Source: Pantoea sp050157905
GTDB taxonomy: Bacteria > Pseudomonadota > Gammaproteobacteria > Enterobacterales > Enterobacteriaceae
Length of the DNA: 64,000 nt
Direction of reading: 5' to 3'
Assembly: GCF_050157905.1 (NCBI RefSeq)
Contig: NZ_JBKIWZ010000001.1
Span: forward strand, 930,001 to 994,000
Part shown: piece after piece, positions 44,142-52,248 of the stretch
Layout of the letters: every line of letters begins with the position of its first letter
Position numbering within the stretch: position 1 is the stretch's first letter
Notes under the pieces: model-generated
Told to the model about the DNA's origin: nothing
Database searches by the model: none
What the model saw: the letters and a program-made list of their open reading frames with translations, nothing else
Position numbers and translations under genes: made by a program

Positions 44142-44502
44142 CCAGAAAACATCCCTTCAGAACCCGTTATGAAGCTGGCTATCAGACTGCTGAAAAAAAG
44201 CAGCGACTGACAATCTGCACTCTGTCAGTCGCCGGTTGCCGACTCCGGTGGCCATTCCGCGCCTGACATCCCTTGCTGGCACCATCACAGCCGGAATGCC
44301 ATCCGGACGCTCATCGGAGAGAATCCTTACTGTGAGGTGCCGCGCCGGTATTTAACAAACAATTAACTATGGAACCAATCTGGCACTGCGCTGACTAATT
44401 TGCTGACTATTACCGTTACGTTATCGTTTCCAGAGCGTTAACCGGGCGAGTCTCACCTTATTCAGCCGGCATGGCTTAGCCTGTGCGCAGAGGATGTCAG
44501 AT
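44142..44502. other. Gap with a strong minus-strand terminator-like hairpin
   Basis: At 44203-44232 a perfect 10-bp stem GCGACTGACA / TGTCAGTCGC encloses 10 bases. On the minus strand it is followed by TGC and seven T (44194-44200). No minus-strand gene lies between it and 44503, so its transcript is unknown. The rest holds the leader of the next gene. Confidence 0.55.
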
Positions 44503-45573
44503 ATGCGGGTTTTAATTATTTGTCGGGATAACATTGGCGACACTTTACTGACCACGCCGTTAATCAGTGCGCTGGCGCAGTCGGGTCAGCATCAGGTGGA
44601 TGTGCTGACCAACCATTATGCCGCGCCCGTGTTAGAGCATAATCCCGACATCCGGCAGCTCTTCCGTTACACCAAGCTGCATCACCGGGAGGCGGGCCAG
44701 GGGCGGCTCGCCTGCCTGCTCCAGCGGCTGACGCTGATGCGGACCCTGAAAAAGCAGCACTACGATGTGGTTATTCTGGCAAAAAGCCGCTGGGATCGTC
44801 ATGGTCTGAAATGGGTGAAAACGGTGCGTCCCGGTCGGGTGATCGCGCTGGGCCAGCAGCCGCATCCGCTGATTACCGATCTGTTACCGCCTGATCCGTC
44901 GCCCGCTCATATCAGTGAAGCTCTGTTCCGTCTGGGAGGGCCGCTGCTGCCTGACGCCACGATGCCTGGCCGGCTGACGCTGCGGCCGGATGCGACCCTC
45001 GCGGCCCGTCTGCGGGATAAATATGCTATCGATTCCGCCATTCCGGTTTATGCGTTGCAGATCAGCGCACGTAAGCCGAGTCAGCAGTGGGACGTTACCC
45101 GCTTTGTCGGGCTGGCTGAAAAAATTGCCGCGCGTCAACGCTGCCAGATTATGCTGCTCTGGTCACCCGGCAGTCGCGATAATCCGCGGCATCCCGGTGA
45201 TGATGAGAAGGCGCGCGACATCATGGCGCGCTGTCCCCATCTTCCGGTCAGAGCAGTGCCGACCACCACGCTGCCTGAGCTGATTGCGGCGATGTCATTG
45301 TGTCTGGGGCTGGTCAGCAGTGATGGCGGGGCAATGCATGTGGGCGCCGCGCTGGGATTACCGGTGGTGGCGCTGTTTGGTGACAGCGATCCTGCCTGCT
45401 GGCATCCATGGCAGGTAAATTATCAGGTGCTGCAACCCGCGTCCCGGGAGGTTAATGCGCTGACCAGCTGTGAGGTCTATGACGCATTCCTCCATACCAT
45501 TCTTTACGCGTCCTCTGCAGGCCAGGCTCCCGTGCTGGCCGCTTCACATAACATGGCGACGGTCAGCGGATAG
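44503..45573 (+). CDS. Glycosyltransferase family 9 (heptosyltransferase-like)
   Basis: 356 aa, GT-B fold. N-terminal IICRDNIGDTLLTTPLISAL (acceptor side) and C-terminal VSSDGGAMHVGAALGLPVVALFGDSDP (nucleotide-sugar side) are the two family signatures. Such enzymes add heptose to lipopolysaccharide core; the exact sugar is unknown. ATG 44503 is preferred because AGAGG sits 8 bases upstream; ATG 44494 has the AGAGG touching it. Its 3' end overlaps the convergent gene by 70 bp. Confidence 0.85.
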   Translation: MRVLIICRDNIGDTLLTTPLISALAQSGQHQVDVLTNHYAAPVLEHNPDIRQLFRYTKLHHREAGQGRLACLLQRLTLMRTLKKQHYDVVILAKSRWDRHGLKWVKTVRPGRVIALGQQPHPLITDLLPPDPSPAHISEALFRLGGPLLPDATMPGRLTLRPDATLAARLRDKYAIDSAIPVYALQISARKPSQQWDVTRFVGLAEKIAARQRCQIMLLWSPGSRDNPRHPGDDEKARDIMARCPHLPVRAVPTTTLPELIAAMSLCLGLVSSDGGAMHVGAALGLPVVALFGDSDPACWHPWQVNYQVLQPASREVNALTSCEVYDAFLHTILYASSAGQAPVLAASHNMATVSG

Positions 45574-45842
45574 CCGGCTTTTGCGGCACCGGCTCTGAAC
45601 CCGCGAGCCGGTGCGAAATGCCGCGTTTTTTCCGCCGGAAAATAGCGCGCTTCATCGTAGTGCTCTGAACTCACGCCAAAGGTGACGAAAAAGTCGCTCA
45701 TCAGAATCGCAAACTCCACCTCGTTCAGCGGGAGCTGCTGCAGATAAAATCCGGCCCGGTCGACTCTGCGGAATCGCCCCAGGGCGGTGGGCCGATTGTG
45801 ATATTCAATCAGCGCAATGATGGCCTGAGAGAGGTCGCGCAT
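45504..45842 (-). CDS. Small protein, possibly DUF1493-like
   Basis: 112 aa: ALIEYHNRPTALG, then a helical part EVEFAILMSDFFVTFGVSSEHYDEARYFP. This spacing resembles DUF1493 (acyl-carrier-like) proteins, but I am unsure. The start shares a base with the stop of the GT9 gene 45842-46903, so it is translationally linked to it; the last 70 bp lie antisense to the other GT9 gene. Confidence 0.55.
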   Translation of the reverse strand: MRDLSQAIIALIEYHNRPTALGRFRRVDRAGFYLQQLPLNEVEFAILMSDFFVTFGVSSEHYDEARYFPAEKTRHFAPARGFRAGAAKAGYPLTVAMLCEAASTGAWPAEDA

Positions 45843-46903
45843 TATCCCACCAGTTTCGCCACGGCCTGCCCGACCTCTTCGGCTTTGATTGCCGCCATCG
45901 GATTCGGCGATGCGGCGTTAACCGGACGATGAATAATGATGTGACGATCGCTGTCCTGGCAGGGACCGGTGTAACGGGGGTTGGCGGTGGCGAAGAGGCT
46001 GACGGTCGGCGTCTGTGCCGCCACGGCGATGTGCAGAGGCCCGGTGTCGCCCGTGACCAGCAGATCCAGCGTGTGAATCAGGCCAATCAGCCCGCTCAGG
46101 TTGGTTTTTCCCGCCATCGGCGTGATGTTGCTGCGGCAGTGGTGAGGCAGGCCTTCGATAAACGCCCGCTCAAGAGGCTGCTCAGCGGCGGTGCCGGTCA
46201 CGATAATCTCCGCGTCGGGCCAGCGTGCAAGCAGTGCGGTCGCGAGCTGACAGAAAGCGTCCAGCGGCCAGCGGCGAATATCTTTAGAGGCGCCGAGCTG
46301 GAATCCGATGCGGCGATGACCCGGCGCGGCGGTGGCAGGAAGATCCAGCGCCGGCAGATGCATCCGGGTCTGCGTGCTCTCTGCACCCAGCGCTTCAATC
46401 AGTTTCAGCTTGCGTTTAATCGTGTGGTCGTCGAAATAGCCGGAATAGTGGTCGAGATACTTATTCAGCAGCGGCGACTCGCTGCCGTAATGGTCGCGCA
46501 CAATAGCCTTACTGCCGCTGAGTACCGAACTCATAATATCGTAGGGAAAATGGGCGTGTAATATCACCGACAGGTCGGGTTTATGGCGACGCAATTTGAA
46601 AAACAGTGGCAGATAATTGGCAATTTTGTTATCCCAGATATAAATCTTATCGAACCAGTTATAGCGGCTGACCAGATCCTTATTTTTCTCACTGGAAACC
46701 AGAACAAATTTGCTGGTGGGAAAACGATTTTTCAGGCTCCAGATAGCCGGCGTATTCATCAGAAAATCGCCCAGTGCGGTCGTGGAGTAGACTACCACCG
46801 TTTGCGGCGTCAGGGTCTGCAGATCCGGAGAGGGCTTTCTGCCGGAAAAACGGGAGTAGGCCGTTAACAGCCGATCGATCAGATAAATCTTTTTTTTCTT
46901 CAC
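45842..46903 (-). CDS. Glycosyltransferase family 9 (heptosyltransferase-like)
   Basis: 353 aa, GT-B fold. STTALGDFLMNTPAIWSLKNRFP near the N-terminus and LLVTGDTGPLHIAVAAQTPTVSLFATANPRYTGPC near the C-terminus are the GT9 signatures; the latter resembles the heptosyltransferase donor site. Second GT9 gene in 2.4 kb; the two face each other and the proteins differ strongly, so they are not a recent duplication. The 5' half is more AT-rich than the 3' half. Confidence 0.85.
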   Translation of the reverse strand: MKKKKIYLIDRLLTAYSRFSGRKPSPDLQTLTPQTVVVYSTTALGDFLMNTPAIWSLKNRFPTSKFVLVSSEKNKDLVSRYNWFDKIYIWDNKIANYLPLFFKLRRHKPDLSVILHAHFPYDIMSSVLSGSKAIVRDHYGSESPLLNKYLDHYSGYFDDHTIKRKLKLIEALGAESTQTRMHLPALDLPATAAPGHRRIGFQLGASKDIRRWPLDAFCQLATALLARWPDAEIIVTGTAAEQPLERAFIEGLPHHCRSNITPMAGKTNLSGLIGLIHTLDLLVTGDTGPLHIAVAAQTPTVSLFATANPRYTGPCQDSDRHIIIHRPVNAASPNPMAAIKAEEVGQAVAKLVG

Positions 46904-47261
46904 GCCTGAATTCTCTTAGCGGTGCTGTAACAATAAACAAAAAGAGGTTGTGCGTGATTAGAGATTATTACTGTGGATTAAGTTCATTGCGGGAAGGTAT
47001 TTTTTTAGCTTCTAAAGGGTTCGTTTAAATTGTTTGCATAATTTTTGTGTTGTTTATTTCCGGTATATAGACAGGATTGTGTAAGGAGAGTAAGTCTTTT
47101 TCGAAAGAAAGCGAGATAATTCTGACTTTATCAGGAAAGTTGCCTTTATTTAATTCTATTCATAACTAATAGCAGGTTAATTATTAGTGCGAATATTTTT
47201 ATCAGCAGGCAGAGATATGAGGGCGGTAATAAACCCCGGCAGATCTGCCGGGGCAGGGGAA
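46904..47261. other. AT-rich gap upstream of the GT9 gene
   Basis: About 330 bp, strongly AT-rich, no gene. Likely holds the promoter of the 45842-46903 gene and, at its right end, the terminator of the small lipoprotein gene. Confidence 0.45.
47225..47253 (-). terminator. Terminator of the small lipoprotein gene
   Basis: 20-bp perfect palindrome CCCCGGCAGATCTGCCGGGG (47234-47253), followed on the minus strand by TTTATTACC. It lies 8 bp beyond the stop at 47262. Confidence 0.75.
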
Positions 47262-47432
47262 TTACGACTGTGGCTGGCCGACAGGGCCGGAACCCAGTGT
47301 ACCGCCAGGCGAAGACTGACCACTTGGCGCATGCGGACGGCCATCGGCTTTAATCGCGTCGCTTCTCTGTGAACAGCCTGCAAGCGAGGCGAAAGTCGCT
47401 GCAACCAGCAGCAGGGCAGGAATCGTTTTCAT
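47262..47432 (-). CDS. Small lipoprotein, 56 aa
   Basis: Reads MKTIPALLLVAATFASLAGC, a complete type II signal peptide with lipobox LAGC (Cys20), then Ser-Gln at +2/+3 (outer-membrane sorting). A 36-residue Gly/Ser/Pro-rich mature part ends GPVGQPQS. AAGGTGACCTTAT-type leader before the ATG; terminator just after. No family recognised. The overlapping longer frame on this strand is a shadow. Confidence 0.75.
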   Translation of the reverse strand: MKTIPALLLVAATFASLAGCSQRSDAIKADGRPHAPSGQSSPGGTLGSGPVGQPQS

Positions 47433-47545
47433 AAGGTCACCTTGATGTTGTCAGAAAGAGCACAGAATGAATTTCATAACCGCTTTCCTCCCGCCTCTGA
47501 ACAGATCTCTTTCATAAACCTGTTAACCAGCAGTCGTGAAAGCCA

Positions 47546-47574
47546 AAAAAAACGGAAGCCGCAGGCTCCCGTTC
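47546..47574 (-). terminator. Terminator of the CsbD/ElaB-like gene
   Basis: Minus-strand stem ACGGGAGCC / GGCTTCCGT (one G-T pair) with a 3-base loop, then eight T. Confidence 0.8.
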
Positions 47575-47592
47575 CGTTGACGTCAGGTCGTA

Positions 47593-47841
47593 TTACTTGC
47601 GGCCCAGCAGGAAGCCGATGAACACGCCTACGCCAGCTGCAATAGCCAGACCGGCAGCAGGATTAGACTGAACCTGATCCTTGATGCACTCAGCCGCATC
47701 GCGTGCTGCATAGCTTGCCTGGTTAGTGTAACGGCGTGCGGCGCCTTTTACCTGATGTTCGGATGAACCGGTTGCTGCACCCCATTGTTCCTGAACTGCG
47801 CCAGCCGCTTCTTTTACTTTATCTTCGATTTTTCCTGACAT
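47593..47841 (-). CDS. CsbD/ElaB-like membrane-anchored stress protein
   Basis: 82 aa. The N-terminal half (KIEDKVKEAAGAVQEQWGAATGSSEHQVKGAARR) looks like CsbD. The C-terminal half (AAECIKDQVQSNPAAGLAIAAGVGVFIGFLLGRK) is the DUF883/ElaB-type glycine-zipper helix ending in a basic anchor. Relatives are RpoS-dependent inner-membrane, ribosome-associated proteins. AAGGAGCAAT ribosome site. Confidence 0.8.
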   Translation of the reverse strand: MSGKIEDKVKEAAGAVQEQWGAATGSSEHQVKGAARRYTNQASYAARDAAECIKDQVQSNPAAGLAIAAGVGVFIGFLLGRK

Positions 47842-48193
47842 TTATTGCTCCTTGGTTTTGAGTGAGACCTTAAAAGCGTAGCAAAGATAGTGAATTCTGC
47901 TCTGGCTGAGAGAATCATGAGCCTGAAAAATCATTTCTGACTGTGTACTGCGCCCTGTTTGCGGGCCAAAGATTTCCGGTCCGGGCAGGCGATTCTCGCG
48001 GCGCAATGGCGCTGAGCGGGAGGAGAATGGCAGGGCAGTAAAGGGAGCGGAATCGGCCCGGTAACGGGCGAGGCGGAACAGGGCGCACGGCCCCCTCACG
48101 ACGCAGCCATCCCTGAACGGAACCGCCAGTGGCGCAGGGGGTGAACAGAAGGCATCGCGCGCGCCGCACCCGCAGCCTGCGGGCGGCAGGGCG
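47842..48193. other. Gap between the stress-protein gene and the Ppx-like gene
   Basis: About 350 bp, GC-rich on the right side, no supported gene; overlapping frames are shadows. Contains the promoter region of 47593-47841, and a GC-rich CCCGCAG/CTGCGGG hairpin near 48170, just beyond the Ppx-like stop, that may end that transcript. Confidence 0.4.
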
Positions 48194-49204
48194 TTACTGC
48201 AGCAGGACACCTTCAATCAGACTGGCCTTAACAACGGTGACTTCGTTAATCTTCAGCGCCTGCATAAAACCTTCGACCAGCAGCAGGTTGCTGACGTCAG
48301 TAGCGCGATAATCGCCCGAAAGTTCACTGTCGCCTTTCCAGACCTGCTGCTCAGACAACTGCCGGAGGGCTGCCAGCGTATAACGATCCGGTTTTCCCGG
48401 GAGCTGATTGCGGATGGAGAAACCGTGAACGCCGCCGATGCCGATTACCCGCCGGCCCGCTATATCCTGTCTGATCTGCGGACTGATATCATTCGCCGCA
48501 TAAAACTGTACAAAGCGCAGCACTGAGGGCCGCCAGGAACCGATTGGATTTGGCGACCGGGCATCCGGTTGATTCTTCAGCACCGTCAGAATAAAGTTTT
48601 TCAGCGTCACGGACGCCAGTCTGCCCTGATAGATATCGGCAACCGGTTTGCCCGCCTCCTGCCGCCACGCGGTCATCTGCATCGAGCCGCCGCCGATATC
48701 CCAGACCAGTAACTGCTCATCACGGGCGTCGGGATCGCCCAGCGCCGCTTTTGCGGAGAGGAAACCGAGTTTCGCTTCCTGTTGTTGCGAGATGAGACGG
48801 ATCGCCGTCCCGCTCTGGCGCTGCAGCTGCGCAATGACGGCCTCACCATTACCGGCGTTACGGAACACTGCGGTGGCAACGCCGCTGATCCGCTCGGGAT
48901 GAAAACGCTGCGCATGGGTCAGCAGCTGGCGGAGCGCGGCCACCCCTTCCTGCACGATTGCCGGGCTAAGCTGATTATCGGGTGAATGGGTCAGGGCGTC
49001 GTTCCAGGCCACGGCTTGCTGATCCTGATAGAGCATTTTCTCGATGCGCAGCTGGCAGACGTTGACGCGCGCGACCGCAATTTTGGTGGTGCCGGAACCG
49101 ATATCCAGACCCGCGCGGACCTGCTGGCAGCGATCGGCTTCAGCAGCCGTGGCAAACAGCAATGAGCAGAAGAGTATGATGGCAGACAGCGCAGCAGATC
49201 GCAT
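48194..49204 (-). CDS. Exported Ppx/GppA-family phosphatase homologue
   Basis: 336 aa. A clear Sec signal peptide (RSAALSAIILFCSLLFATAAEA-D) precedes an ASKHA-fold Ppx/GppA domain. It has the phosphate-1 loop AGLDIGSGTTKIAV, VATAVFRNAGNGE, the phosphate-2 loop LVWDIGGGSMQMT and GIGGVHG. Cytosolic exopolyphosphatase and (p)ppGpp phosphatases have no signal, so an exported member is unusual. The start is ATG 49204 behind CTGGAGTTACC; the upstream 32 codons lack homology. Catalytic activity not shown. Confidence 0.75.
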   Translation of the reverse strand: MRSAALSAIILFCSLLFATAAEADRCQQVRAGLDIGSGTTKIAVARVNVCQLRIEKMLYQDQQAVAWNDALTHSPDNQLSPAIVQEGVAALRQLLTHAQRFHPERISGVATAVFRNAGNGEAVIAQLQRQSGTAIRLISQQQEAKLGFLSAKAALGDPDARDEQLLVWDIGGGSMQMTAWRQEAGKPVADIYQGRLASVTLKNFILTVLKNQPDARSPNPIGSWRPSVLRFVQFYAANDISPQIRQDIAGRRVIGIGGVHGFSIRNQLPGKPDRYTLAALRQLSEQQVWKGDSELSGDYRATDVSNLLLVEGFMQALKINEVTVVKASLIEGVLLQ

Positions 49205-49227
49205 GGTAACTCCAGGGGCAAAAGGGT

Positions 49228-49785
49228 TCAGCGTGATCGGGCTGCGACGCAGGCCGGGTAAACACTGACCAGAAAATGACGCAGGTGGTCGAAACACCAT
49301 TCGGCATCCTCAGCCTGCGGACAGTAGAACTGGATAGTGATTTTCTCATAGTCGCGCTGACGCTGGCGCAGCGGCGACCAGCTCCAGTCAAGAACCGAAC
49401 GGGCATAATTTACCAGCGCGTCGGCGGGCATCTGATGCTGTTTCTCCTGCCCGGCCAGATAGCGGTTAAACCGGGCCTCCAGCTGTAAGGCCTCCTCATG
49501 ACCGTGATGCAGTAAATCCGGCCGGAAAGCGACATCGATAAAGCCACAGACTGCATCGGCCTGCTGCTGCCAGTCGCAGGCCAGCGTCATAAACAGTCCC
49601 TCCTGCAGGTTGATCTCCTCAACCAGCCGCCGGAGATTAACTGAACGGTTCAGCACGGCAATTTCTTCAAGGCGGCCCGCTTCCAGCGTCAGATCGAAAC
49701 CACAGGGATTAACAGAGCCATCCGCGTTACGGGTGGCGGGGAAGGGGAAGTCGATATAACCGTTGTTATCGAGACGCTTTTCCAT
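49228..49785 (-). CDS. Conserved-looking cytosolic protein, unknown
   Basis: 185 aa, hydrophilic, no signal or membrane segment. Begins MEKRLDNNGYIDFPFPATRNADGSVNPCGFDL; aromatic-rich C-terminus (ITIQFYCPQAEDAEWCFDHLRHFLVSVYPACV). No family recognised. ATG 49785 is chosen over TTG 49818. 23 bp before the Ppx-like gene on the same strand, so probably one operon. Confidence 0.6.
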   Translation of the reverse strand: MEKRLDNNGYIDFPFPATRNADGSVNPCGFDLTLEAGRLEEIAVLNRSVNLRRLVEEINLQEGLFMTLACDWQQQADAVCGFIDVAFRPDLLHHGHEEALQLEARFNRYLAGQEKQHQMPADALVNYARSVLDWSWSPLRQRQRDYEKITIQFYCPQAEDAEWCFDHLRHFLVSVYPACVAARSR

Positions 49786-49846
49786 CGGGGAGACCTGCTG
49801 CTTGACGTTTCCTGACAATAAACGATCTGGCAGCAGGTTTCATCCC

Positions 49847-50176
49847 TTATGGGCAGGTCCAGGTAATCTGGGTGTCCTGCCAGGGGTTGATCAGGCGGAA
49901 CTGCTTGTCGGACAGGCGCTGGGCATAATAGCCTTCGCGCGTGATGGCGGAGGGAACATATTTAAACCGGTCCAGCGACTGCAGCGGGCCGCTCTCCACG
50001 ATGACGTTGTCGCGGCTGACGGTAAAGGCGTTTACCAGGTCAAAAATCACCGCACGGGTCTTTCCCATCGGCTGACCATAAATTGTGGAAACCTCACCCG
50101 GACATTCCACCCCTTTCGGGCCAGATGAACATCCAGTAAGCATCGCAATGAGGATTAACATGCTGAGTCGCATCAT
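49847..50176 (-). CDS. Small lipoprotein of unknown function
   Basis: 109 aa. Signal MMRLSMLILIAMLTGC with lipobox LTGC (Cys16), then Ser-Ser-Gly. The mature part has two further Cys (VECPG and terminal WTCP), which may pair. No family recognised. Upstream of the 49228 gene on the same strand, 61 bp apart. Confidence 0.65.
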   Translation of the reverse strand: MMRLSMLILIAMLTGCSSGPKGVECPGEVSTIYGQPMGKTRAVIFDLVNAFTVSRDNVIVESGPLQSLDRFKYVPSAITREGYYAQRLSDKQFRLINPWQDTQITWTCP

Positions 50177-50385
50177 GAATTTATACCTGCTTCAATCCCT
50201 GGGGGTCTGCCGGCGCACGGTCATTCTTACGCGCCCTTTTAATCTGATTATAGCATTTTCCGGTGTGCATCCTGTTTGTGATTTGTTCAATCGTTAAGCA
50301 TCAGGAATGTAAAGGGGTGACTTTGCCTGGTAATTAACGGTATTCTTGGCGTCTTTGCGCACCGCTTAGGCAAATCCAGAGATAA

Positions 50386-50568
50386 ATGATGAAAGAAGAA
50401 GAAGCAAGTCTAATGATTATTCGGCAGGCGATTTATCAGTTAGAAGCCGATAAGAAGCAACAGGTGATTGCTTGTTCTGCCAATATCCGCGCAGCGATGC
50501 AGGCTTATGATGGCGAGAATGCCGGGCTGGCCCTGATGTTAGTGGCCGCAGAAGTGGCCGCCGAATAA
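50386..50568 (+). CDS. Small acidic/helical protein, 60 aa
   Basis: MMKEEEASLMIIRQAIYQLEADKKQQVIACSANIRAAMQAYDGENAGLALMLVAAEVAAE-type sequence: amphipathic helices, no signal. No family recognised; it could be a real small gene because the amino-acid mix is protein-like. The ribosome site (CAGAGATAA) is weak; ATG 50386 or 50389 may serve. Confidence 0.5.
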   Translation: MMKEEEASLMIIRQAIYQLEADKKQQVIACSANIRAAMQAYDGENAGLALMLVAAEVAAE

Positions 50569-50753
50569 CCCTTATCCGGCCCGTGTGACAGTCTGATACG
50601 CTGGCCGGATATACTTTACCTTTTCTCAACTTTCAGCTTTTTCGCAGGCCGAGTCCACTTTTCTGTGGCCTTAACGATCGCAGCTGCGCCGCTCACCCTT
50701 GTTCTCTGATGTGTTAAGCTAAAAATCTGTAATAAAATCAGCGGAGACACAGC

Positions 50754-51137
50754 ATGAAGGCAGCATTGATTGCCCTGGGCCTGCTGGCCTGTCACATCGC
50801 CCCTGCCTGGAGCGAAACCGAATTCCAGCTCAACTGTCCGGGTCGGGCCACCATGATCGTTTCGCGCGCCGAATATGGTTTAACCACCCTGATGTGGCCG
50901 GAAAATCATTTTCAGATTGCCGCGGGCCAGCAGCATACCCGGCTGGAAGCGGGCGACCGGGTAGCCATTACCCGTTTTCGCAATGGCGACCAGCTGATCG
51001 TGAATCAGCGCAGTCAGGCCACCTTCTTTGTCTATCACGGCAGCGATAAATTGCTACCCTGCAGTCGCAGTGAAAAACGCGATGTGGATGCGCTGAGCCT
51101 TGAACGCTACGACGACCGCCAGCGTTCCGATTCTTAA
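50754..51137 (+). CDS. Periplasmic protein of unknown function
   Basis: 127 aa. Sec signal peptide MKAALIALGLLACHIAPAWS-E, then a small domain with two Cys (QLNCPG and LLPCSR) that probably form a disulfide, and a polar tail. No family recognised. GCGGAGACACAGC ribosome site. 12 bp before the GNAT gene, so likely co-transcribed. Confidence 0.7.
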   Translation: MKAALIALGLLACHIAPAWSETEFQLNCPGRATMIVSRAEYGLTTLMWPENHFQIAAGQQHTRLEAGDRVAITRFRNGDQLIVNQRSQATFFVYHGSDKLLPCSRSEKRDVDALSLERYDDRQRSDS

Positions 51138-51149
51138 CCGGGAGCCAGT

Positions 51150-51563
51150 ATGCAACCTGAGATTACCGATAATGTCACCGCACAGGATCTGGATGAGGTC
51201 CGGCTGGGCCTGAAAGCGCACAACAGCCGCTTCTTTGACGCGGACGAAATCCGTTCGATCGGCGTCTTTATCCGGGATGAGCAGGGCAGGAAACTGGCCG
51301 GGCTGACCGGCTCGACGGCCGGCAACTGGCTGCGGATTGATATGCTCTGGGTCAGCGAAACGCTACGCGGTCAGGGCGTGGGCACCCGGCTGATGCGGGC
51401 GGCTGAAGAGGAGGCAGTGCGGCGAGGATGCCGCTATGCGCAGGTGGATACGGCCAGTTTCCAGGCTCGCCCTTTTTACGAAAAGCTTGGTTACACGCTG
51501 CGGCTCACGCTGGGGAACTACATCCTGCATTACCAGCGGCACTATCTGACCAGAGAACTCTGA
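51150..51563 (+). CDS. GNAT-family N-acetyltransferase
   Basis: 137 aa. Acetyl-CoA motif A LWVSETLRGQGVGTRLMRAAEEEA (R/Q-x-x-G-x-G/A present) and motif B YAQVDTASFQARPFYEKLGY. Substrate unknown. Follows the periplasmic-protein gene; convergent with the MBL-fold gene, ending one base before it. Confidence 0.85.
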   Translation: MQPEITDNVTAQDLDEVRLGLKAHNSRFFDADEIRSIGVFIRDEQGRKLAGLTGSTAGNWLRIDMLWVSETLRGQGVGTRLMRAAEEEAVRRGCRYAQVDTASFQARPFYEKLGYTLRLTLGNYILHYQRHYLTREL

Positions 51564-52226
51564 TCAGAACAGTGGTTGCTGACGCAGATCCAGCGGATGC
51601 TGCTCGGCTTCATCAATCGCCGCCAGCCAGCTCTGCAGCGTGACCGTATTCCAGGAAAGATGCCCGCGCGTGGTACTCATCAGTACGACATCAGGGCGCA
51701 GCGAGCGATAAAAATCCAGCGTTCTGCTCAGTTCAGCCGGATTGCTGTCCGGCACCAGAACGGTGACCCACTGGTCATGCGCGCGTGTCACCGTATCGCC
51801 CACAAACAGATAGGTCATACCCAGGGGCGAAGTATAAAGATAGCTGGCGCTGCCTGGCGTGTGGCCGGGTGTCGGCAGCAGATGAAAATCCCCGAAGTGC
51901 GTGTCCGGCTGAGTAAAGGTATCGTCCGGCTCTGCAAAACGGCTTATCGGGCCCAGCGATCGGCTGTGGCAGTAAAGTGCGCTGCTGAATCGCTGCTGGA
52001 TTACAGCTGTTCCTGGCGCCGACTCGTGCCAGTGGGTCAGATAGTGACGGATCACGCCGCCACTATCGGCCAGCACCTCGTGATCAAGCAGGTTTTCTAC
52101 CCGGCCAATCAGCAGGTTGCCGCGCGGGTGACGCAGCATAAAACCATGCATCATCAGATCGTTAACGGCATCTTCCACCGGAAACTCCGGGGTTGAGATC
52201 CACAAATCGTCATACAACGGCTTCAA
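51564..52226 (-). CDS. MBL-fold metallohydrolase with altered metal motif
   Basis: 220 aa, metallo-beta-lactamase fold. LPTPGHTPGSASYLY, YLFVGDTV and the late His in TTRGHLSW are standard. However, the first motif reads THWHESAPG where HxHxDH is expected, so the Asp and His of the second metal site are missing. It may bind one zinc only or be inactive. Function unknown. 22 bp downstream of ldcA on the same strand. Confidence 0.75.
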   Translation of the reverse strand: MKPLYDDLWISTPEFPVEDAVNDLMMHGFMLRHPRGNLLIGRVENLLDHEVLADSGGVIRHYLTHWHESAPGTAVIQQRFSSALYCHSRSLGPISRFAEPDDTFTQPDTHFGDFHLLPTPGHTPGSASYLYTSPLGMTYLFVGDTVTRAHDQWVTVLVPDSNPAELSRTLDFYRSLRPDVVLMSTTRGHLSWNTVTLQSWLAAIDEAEQHPLDLRQQPLF

Positions 52227-52248
52227 TGTCGATCTCCTGAAACATTCA

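Noticed and set aside
47177..47404. 75-codon minus-strand frame overlapping the small lipoprotein
   Set aside because: It is the lipoprotein read in another frame; the lipoprotein has a lipobox and a proper terminator.
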